DNA from: Myxococcota bacterium
Lineage (GTDB): Bacteria > Myxococcota_A > UBA9160 > PR03
DNA: 29,431 bases
Assembly: GCA_030066475.1 (NCBI GenBank)
Contig: JASJBO010000066.1
Location: 1 to 29,431, forward strand
Direction: 5' to 3'
This document shows positions 25,240 through 29,431 of this stretch, in pieces (position 1 is the stretch's first letter; each line of letters starts with the position of its first letter). The position numbers and the translations under genes were made by a program. The notes beneath the pieces are model-generated. The model had not been told where the DNA came from. It saw only the letters and a list, made by a program, of their open reading frames with translations, and did not search any database.

Positions 25240-26183
25240 CAGTAGCGCGGCACCGAGGGGTCGACCTGCTGCGACCAGGCGTCGATGCCGCCGACGACGT
25301 TGTACACGCTCTGGAAGCCCCTCTGCGCGAAGTACTCGGCGGCCTGCTGGCTGCGCCCGCCGTGATGGCAGTGGAACACCAGGCGCGTGTCCTTCGGCAT
25401 GCGCTCGATCTCGGCGGCGACCTCCTCGGTGAGCTGCCGCGCGCCCTCGATCCGGGCGGTCTCGCGCTCCTCGTCATTGCGCACGTCGAACAGGTGGACG
25501 GTCTCGCCCGCGTCGAGCAGTCGCTTCAGCTCCTGCACGTCCATCTGGCCGACCGTGCCGGGGGGCGTGTCCGCACCGGGAGCCGCGTTGGGGTTGCGGA
25601 TCACCAGCTCGGGTCCACGCGGCGTGTCGTTGGCGTCGATGCGGAGACCGTCGGCGCGCCGCGCCGTGCCCCCGTCCATGTGCAGCTTCACGCCGTTGCT
25701 CTCGACGACCGTCAGGTGCGGCTGCGCGGCGCCGATCCCCATCTCGGCGCGGCCGTTCGCGTCGATCCGCAGGTGCAGCGCCTGGCCGGGCGAGCGCTCG
25801 AGCGCGGCGCGGAGCACTGCGGCGGCCTTCTCGGTCACCTCGAGCTGGGGCTCGATCCGCTCCGGCGCCTCCATGCCCAGCTTCTGGTGCAGCTCGCCCG
25901 AGCCGTAGAGCTCCTGGATGATGTCGCAGCCGCCGATGAACTCGCCGCCGAGGTAGAGCTGCGGGATCGTCGGCCACGACGAGTAGTCCTTGATGCCCTG
26001 CCGGATCGCGGGATCCGAGAGCACGTCCACCGTCGTGTAGTCGTCGACCAGCTCGTCGAGGATGCCGACCACCGTGGCCGAGAAGCCGCACTGGGGCTGC
26101 ATCCGGTTGCCCTTCATGAAGAGCACGACGCGGTGGCTCGCGACGAAGCCGTCGATGCGCTGGCGGGTCTGGTCGTCGAGCAC
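25239..26183 (-). CDS. Three-domain fusion: CGFS monothiol glutaredoxin, cysteine-free A-type domain, rhodanese
   Basis: The 314-residue protein has three domains. Residues 1-108 are a Grx4-type glutaredoxin with CGFS at 32-35, SSWPTIPQLYLGGEFIGGCD and an extra Cys86. Residues about 113-200 resemble an A-type iron-sulfur domain (LEVTEKAAAVLRAALE, VVESNGVKLHMD, ADGLRIDAND, ELVIRNPNAAPG). However, all three expected cysteines of IscA/ErpA are missing: the C-S-G region reads NGRAEMG, and the C-G-C end reads NAAPGAD. Residues about 214-314 are a rhodanese domain with the active Cys272 in FHCHHGGRS. It plausibly receives or hands on a cluster (with BolA) and persulfide sulfur. GTG 26183 has AGGAG upstream. 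It is the first gene of the operon with bolA. Confidence 0.9.
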   Translation of the reverse strand: MLDDQTRQRIDGFVASHRVVLFMKGNRMQPQCGFSATVVGILDELVDDYTTVDVLSDPAIRQGIKDYSSWPTIPQLYLGGEFIGGCDIIQELYGSGELHQKLGMEAPERIEPQLEVTEKAAAVLRAALERSPGQALHLRIDANGRAEMGIGAAQPHLTVVESNGVKLHMDGGTARRADGLRIDANDTPRGPELVIRNPNAAPGADTPPGTVGQMDVQELKRLLDAGETVHLFDVRNDEERETARIEGARQLTEEVAAEIERMPKDTRLVFHCHHGGRSQQAAEYFAQRGFQSVYNVVGGIDAWSQQVDPSVPRY

Positions 26184-26279
26184 GGGGGACTCCTCGTTGG
26201 GTCGGTGGGGTTCGGCATCCCGGGGGGGTGCCCGGAGGGCAGAGCATAACGTACGGGCCCCGGGGCGTGGCAGCTCGCC

Positions 26280-26963
26280 TCAGCGGGGTGACTCGCGCAG
26301 CAGGCCGTGGAAGATCAGCTCCACCAGCGTATCGGCGTGGGCGTCGATGGTCTCGGGAGTGGTCACGTCGATGTCGTACACCTCGCGGGCGAGCGCGGGG
26401 ACACTGAACAGGTAGGCCGCGGCGGCACTCACGATGAAGATCAGGTGCTGGGGCGGTACCGGCCTGGCCCAGCCCTCGCTCGCGCCGAGGCGCACGTCCT
26501 CCCAGAGCGACTGGAAGAGCGGGCGCACGAAGCGCTGCGCCAGCCAGCTCAGGCGCGGACTCGGCCGCGCCCCCTCGAGCGCGATCAGCCGGCCCAGCTC
26601 GGGGTGGGTGGCCGCATGACGCACCAGGCGCCGCAGCACCACCTTGGTGCGCGCGGCCGGATCGAGGTCGCGCAGATCGGCGCCCAGGTGCTCGAAGCTC
26701 GCCCGCTGGGTGCGGAAGGCGTGCTCCACGGCGGCCCGCCAGAGCGCCTCCTTGGAGTCGAAGTGGTAGTGCACGAGCGGCTGCGTGACGCCCGCGCTCG
26801 CCGCGATCGAGCGGGTCGTGGCGCCCTCGAAGCCGCGGTCGGCGAACTCCCCGAGGGCGGCAGACAGAATCCGCCCCCGAGCGGAAGTCCCCTTCCCTGT
26901 AGGGATTTCCTCCTGTTCTCGGGGGCTTCCGGGCGCTTCTGCGGGTGTCTCGGGCTCCGACAT
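26280..26963 (-). CDS. TetR-family transcriptional regulator
   Basis: The 227-residue regulator has a flexible N-terminus rich in Pro/Glu, then the TetR DNA-binding domain (about 27-75). There the usual helix-turn-helix ATTRSIAASAGVTQPLVHYHF is followed by SKEALWRAAVEH. The remainder is a helical ligand-binding domain (GRLIALEGARPSPRLSWLAQ, PPQHLIFIVSAAAAYLFSVP). The ligand is unknown. ATG 26961-26963 lacks a clear ribosome binding site and is only about nine bases from the predicted transcription start, so translation may be near leaderless. Two palindromic operator-like sites lie immediately upstream, pointing to autorepression. No plus-strand gene is divergently controlled; the PLC-like gene ends 52 bases away on the same strand, so the target set is probably itself and remote genes. 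Confidence 0.9.
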   Translation of the reverse strand: MSEPETPAEAPGSPREQEEIPTGKGTSARGRILSAALGEFADRGFEGATTRSIAASAGVTQPLVHYHFDSKEALWRAAVEHAFRTQRASFEHLGADLRDLDPAARTKVVLRRLVRHAATHPELGRLIALEGARPSPRLSWLAQRFVRPLFQSLWEDVRLGASEGWARPVPPQHLIFIVSAAAAYLFSVPALAREVYDIDVTTPETIDAHADTLVELIFHGLLRESPR

Positions 26964-27001
26964 CCTGATCGTTCGATCACTATACTGATGAATCGATCAG
27001 G
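26964..27001. promoter_or_regulatory. tetR promoter with two operator-like palindromes
   Basis: Site 1, TGATCGTTCGATCA at 26966-26979, is an exact inverted repeat (6-base arms, 2-base spacer). Site 2, TGATGAATCGATCA at 26986-26999, shares the right arm and part of the left, 20 bases on (two helical turns). The outer arms CCTGATCG and CGATCAGG are also inverted. TATAGT (minus strand, 26984-26979) lies between the sites and overlaps site 1 by one base, a good -10 for tetR. Repressor binding there would block polymerase. Confidence 0.7.
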
Positions 27002-27015
27002 ATTCTACTCTCCCC

Positions 27016-28191
27016 TCAGGGGGGCGGTGCACCACCGGTCTGGGCGTGGAGGAAGTTGAGCAGGTCGGTGGCGCGGACGACGTCGCCGATCTCGTAGAAG
27101 TCGACCGTGACGAAGTTCGGGAGCTGGCCCTGGAAGCGCCAGCACTCGCGCGCCCGCGTGACGAGCTCGGGCATGTAGTTGACCTGCTGGGCGAACTGGG
27201 GCGCCCCGAGGTTCTGGGTCAGGAAGTGGTTCAGGATGAACAGATCGTCGCCCGGAGCGCCGCGCAGGTCGGCGCAGGTGAAGTCGGCGGGCGTCGCGTT
27301 GCTGAAGGGCGTCTCGAACGCGAAGCCCCCCCACAGGTAGTGGTACCAGTCACACGGGTCGGTGTCGCCGCAGCCGCTCGCGTCGGAGTCGGCGGTCAGC
27401 ACCACCAGGCGCCGGTCGGCGTCGATCATCTCCTGGAGCGTGGGCCATGGCGCGCCCGGTGTCTGGGTGTGGACGTAGGCGAGCAGGCCGCTGGCGGCGA
27501 AGGCGTCGCGGATCTCGGCCTCGCGACCGGCGGTGCCGGCGTTGATCTCGACGATGAAGGCGATCACCTCGGCGGGGTTCGCGTCGAGGAAGGCGCGGAT
27601 CTCCGCGAGGCCCTCCACCAGCGGCTGGCTGCCGAAGCCGCACTCGGCGTGGCACAGGTGCAGGCTGGGCGCGGGCGCGCCGGGCGGCTGGTACCAGTGG
27701 AAGTCGAGCATCAGGGCGCGGATGCCGTCGCGCAGCTGGGCCGGCGGCCCGTCGCACTGGTTGCTCACGAGGATCGAGTACTCGTAGGGCGCGAAGCGGG
27801 CGGCCATCGCGTTGTGGGTGGTGGCGTAGGCGACCTGGTCGAAGCGGCGGCCGCACAGAGCCTCCGAGCCGTTGCACACGGTGCGGCCCAGCCGCTGCGT
27901 CACCAGCGCCAGGTCGCTGGCGCCGACGCGGCCGCTGGCGTCGACGTCGGCGCTCTCGCAGCCGGTCGGCGGGGGGCCGACCACGAGCGGACAGCCGGCC
28001 GGCGCGAGCTCGATCTCGGGCGGAGCGATCACCGCGCCCTGGCAGGCTTCGACCGCGGCGACGTCCGCAGCGTCCACCAGCCCGTCGTCGTCGACGTCGG
28101 CGTCGGGCAGGAACACCAACAGGCCGGGACACCCCGACCCGAGGGCGAGCGCGATTCCCAGCGGCAGCAGCATGCGGAGCGGGGGCGTCAT
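27016..28191 (-). CDS. PI-PLC X-domain-like lipoprotein with dockerin-type EF repeats
   Basis: The 391-residue protein has an N-terminal lipoprotein-like signal ending GSGC (Cys21). Two calcium-loop repeats follow, DADVDDDGLVDAADV (30-44) and ADVDASGRVGASDL (81-94), which resemble a split dockerin pair. The remainder is a TIM-barrel domain resembling PI-PLC X domains: THNAMA with His126 as first catalytic-type histidine, LDFHWYQPP, HLCH (His178/181) as the second, then VIAFIVEI and VVLTADSD. It probably cleaves a phosphoinositide-like or glycerophosphodiester substrate at the cell surface; the substrate is not certain and the calcium-binding role is inferred. ATG 28189-28191 has GAGG upstream; a second ATG six codons later is possible. 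It follows the small ABM protein by 25 bases and is likely cotranscribed. Confidence 0.75.
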   Translation of the reverse strand: MTPPLRMLLPLGIALALGSGCPGLLVFLPDADVDDDGLVDAADVAAVEACQGAVIAPPEIELAPAGCPLVVGPPPTGCESADVDASGRVGASDLALVTQRLGRTVCNGSEALCGRRFDQVAYATTHNAMAARFAPYEYSILVSNQCDGPPAQLRDGIRALMLDFHWYQPPGAPAPSLHLCHAECGFGSQPLVEGLAEIRAFLDANPAEVIAFIVEINAGTAGREAEIRDAFAASGLLAYVHTQTPGAPWPTLQEMIDADRRLVVLTADSDASGCGDTDPCDWYHYLWGGFAFETPFSNATPADFTCADLRGAPGDDLFILNHFLTQNLGAPQFAQQVNYMPELVTRARECWRFQGQLPNFVTVDFYEIGDVVRATDLLNFLHAQTGGAPPP

Positions 28192-28216
28192 CGGCAGCCT
28201 CGGGCAGCGGGCGGGG

Positions 28217-28510
28217 TCAGCCCTCCCGGTAGGTGGTGTGGCTCGGACGGCCGGCGAGGACGTTCTTCAGACCCCAGCTCGTGACCTTCTTGAAGGCCTC
28301 GGAGGCGATGAACTCCTGGAACGCCGGCTCGTCGGCCCAGCGCGAGACGATCAGGTACTGGGCGTGCTCGCCGCCGTCCACGCGCCGGAAGATCTGCGAG
28401 TCGTCGTGGCCCTCGGCGTCGGCCATCACCTCGAGGACCTTGCGACAGGCGCCCTCGAAGGTGTCCTCCTTGCCGGACAGGACCCGGTAGTTCATCCCGA
28501 TGGTGATCAT
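28217..28510 (-). CDS. Antibiotic biosynthesis monooxygenase (ABM) domain protein, HmoA-like
   Basis: The 97-residue product begins MITIGMNYRVLSGKEDTFEG and shows ABM-domain features: paired strands, the helix KEDTFEGACRKVL, the segment AQYLIVSRWADEPAFQEFIA, and a terminal VLAGRPSHTTYREG. The ABM fold is a dimeric ferredoxin-like barrel used by quinol or heme-degrading monooxygenases. The 'S-R-W-x-D-E-x-A-F-x-x-F' pattern fits HmoA-like members, but the catalytic residues cannot be confirmed here. ATG 28508-28510 is chosen because it begins the conserved strand; an ATG four codons earlier is the alternative. It is divergent from the SirB1-like gene (39 bases apart) and precedes the PLC-like gene by 25 bases. 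Confidence 0.8.
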   Translation of the reverse strand: MITIGMNYRVLSGKEDTFEGACRKVLEVMADAEGHDDSQIFRRVDGGEHAQYLIVSRWADEPAFQEFIASEAFKKVTSWGLKNVLAGRPSHTTYREG

Positions 28511-28549
28511 GGGCGGGATCATAGCGCCAGCGTGCGGCATGCTGCCGGG

Positions 28550-29389
28550 GTGAGTGGTTCGGCACGGGAGCGCTTCCTGGCGCTTGCAGCGGGCCCGGAG
28601 GCGGGGATCGATCTCGCCGAGGCGACCCTGTGGATCGCAGCCGAGGCCCGACCGGGGCTCGACGTCGCGGCCTATCTCGCGCGGCTGGCGGCGCTCTCGA
28701 CGCGCGCCGCGCGCGCGATCGACGCGAGCCGTCCGCTCGCCGAGCGGGTGGCGCGGCTCAACGCGTTCCTGTTCGAGCAGGAGGGCTTTCGCGGCAACCG
28801 GGATGCCTACTACGATCCGCGCAACAGCTACCTGTGCGATGTGCTCGACCGGCGCACGGGCATCCCGATCACGCTCGCGATCGTCTGGATCGAGGTCGCG
28901 CGCCGCCTCGGCATCGATGCGCACGGCGTCGGCTTTCCGGGCCACTTCCTCGCGCTGGCGCGGGGCGCGGTCTCCGGCGAGGCCGACGTGCTGGTGGACG
29001 CCTTCGGCGGACGCGTGATCGACCGAGCCGAGTGCCGGGCGCTCCTGGCACGAGCGCTGGGGCCCGACGCACGGCTCGATCCGCGCCTCCTGGCACCCGC
29101 GCCCGCCCGCGAGATCCTGGCGCGCGTGCTGCGCAACCTGAAGCAGATCCACGTGAGCCGCGCCGAGTCGCAGGCCGCACTCGGCTGCGCCGAACGCCTG
29201 GTGGCGCTGCGCCCCGACGACCCGGTCGAGCGACGCGACCGCGGCCTGCTCTACCGCGCCCTGGGCTTCCCCCTGCCCGCCCTCACCGACCTCGAGGACT
29301 ACCTGCGCGCCACCCCCCAGGCCCCCGACGCCGCCGACCTCCGCCGCACCATCACCGAGCTCCGCCACCGCCTCGGCCCCCTGAACTGA
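28550..29389 (+). CDS. SirB1-family protein (transglutaminase-like plus TPR-like)
   Basis: The 279-residue product matches the SirB1/YchA family. Landmarks are LNAFLFEQEGFRGNRDAYYD, PRNSYLCDVLDRRTGIPITL (Cys at the transglutaminase-like position), GIDAHGVGFPGHFLALARG (His), VDAFGGRVID (Asp), and a helical tail (NLKQIHVSRAESQAALGCAE, then TDLEDYLRATPQAPDA) that resembles tetratricopeptide repeats. The Cys-His-Asp order is that of a transglutaminase-like domain, but catalysis has not been established in this family as far as I know. The GTG at 28550 has a weak upstream GGGG; an ATG just before it is in another frame. It ends at TGA 29387-29389, 42 bases from the window edge. Confidence 0.87.
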   Translation: MSGSARERFLALAAGPEAGIDLAEATLWIAAEARPGLDVAAYLARLAALSTRAARAIDASRPLAERVARLNAFLFEQEGFRGNRDAYYDPRNSYLCDVLDRRTGIPITLAIVWIEVARRLGIDAHGVGFPGHFLALARGAVSGEADVLVDAFGGRVIDRAECRALLARALGPDARLDPRLLAPAPAREILARVLRNLKQIHVSRAESQAALGCAERLVALRPDDPVERRDRGLLYRALGFPLPALTDLEDYLRATPQAPDAADLRRTITELRHRLGPLN

Positions 29390-29397
29390 CCCCGCCT

Positions 29398-29431
29398 TGG
29401 GGACGTTGGTTAAGAAGTTCAGAAGTTCCCT
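29398..29431. other. AT-richer motif at the right edge, possible element end
   Basis: The last bases read TTGGGGACGTTGGTTAAG and then AAGTTCAGAAGTTCCCT, with AAGTTC repeated directly and loosely complementary ends (GGGGAC ... GTTCCC). The composition breaks from the GC-rich coding sequence. Motifs of the form TTGGGGAC...TTAA often border REP-associated (Y1) transposase genes in proteobacteria, so this may be the start of such an element outside the window. The evidence is weak because the sequence ends here. Confidence 0.25.

Overview
The window is very GC-rich (about 70% or more by eye) and densely packed. It has short intergenic gaps, many GTG and a TTG start, and repeated 1-4 base stop/start overlaps. 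PEP-CTERM sorting, a DUF1329-type secreted protein, a dockerin-bearing PLC-like lipoprotein, MacAB-type export genes and NfeD suggest a Gram-negative of the myxobacterial/deltaproteobacterial kind, probably an uncultured lineage. This is inference from gene content; there is no rRNA or tRNA in the window to fix taxonomy.

Layout. 1-197 holds the 5' end of a class III alcohol/formaldehyde dehydrogenase gene (minus). 304-2330: a YrbG-type cation antiporter and rmuC, overlapping by one base. 2334-3650: a DUF1329-type secreted protein (minus). 3830-3997: a fragment of lipoprotein signal peptidase. 3997-5496: a type-B carboxylesterase (minus). 5578-6312: a PlsC acyltransferase (minus), divergent from 6388-8252, an aldehyde dehydrogenase coupled to an NfeD-like protein. 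8262-8894: a 5'-truncated ferritin-like diiron gene (minus), directly behind a two-gene secreted/PEP-CTERM operon (8895-10798, minus). 10922-11794: a methyltransferase. 11796-12001: repeats. 11955-12914: a LysR regulator (minus), divergent from a serine hydroxymethyltransferase (12976-14250). 14318-19866: an export operon of adaptor, ATPase, two different permeases and an SGNH-like envelope protein. 19864-20026: tandem repeats. 20024-20677: a GST (minus). 20791-21531: a second methyltransferase. 21577-26183 (minus): a glutaredoxin/A-type/rhodanese fusion, BolA, tandem repeats, a small protein and a large M28 peptidase lipoprotein. 26280-26963: TetR (minus) with two operator-like palindromes. 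27016-28510: a PLC-like lipoprotein and an ABM-domain protein (minus). 28550-29389: a SirB1-family protein. No gene-free stretch exceeds 300 bases.

The most striking non-coding signal is a repeat family with seven copies at three loci. At two loci it is a tandem pair of about 80 bp. The units sit at 3' ends of genes, carry a stem-loop whose stem changes in both arms between copies, and have CTAG-like edges that coincide with the stop codons of three genes. A second theme is gene decay: a signal peptidase II fragment and a ferritin-like gene lacking its first half both end abruptly against an intact neighbour. The most interesting protein is the CGFS-glutaredoxin / cysteine-free A-type / rhodanese fusion translated into BolA, which looks like a compact iron-sulfur or sulfur-handling module.
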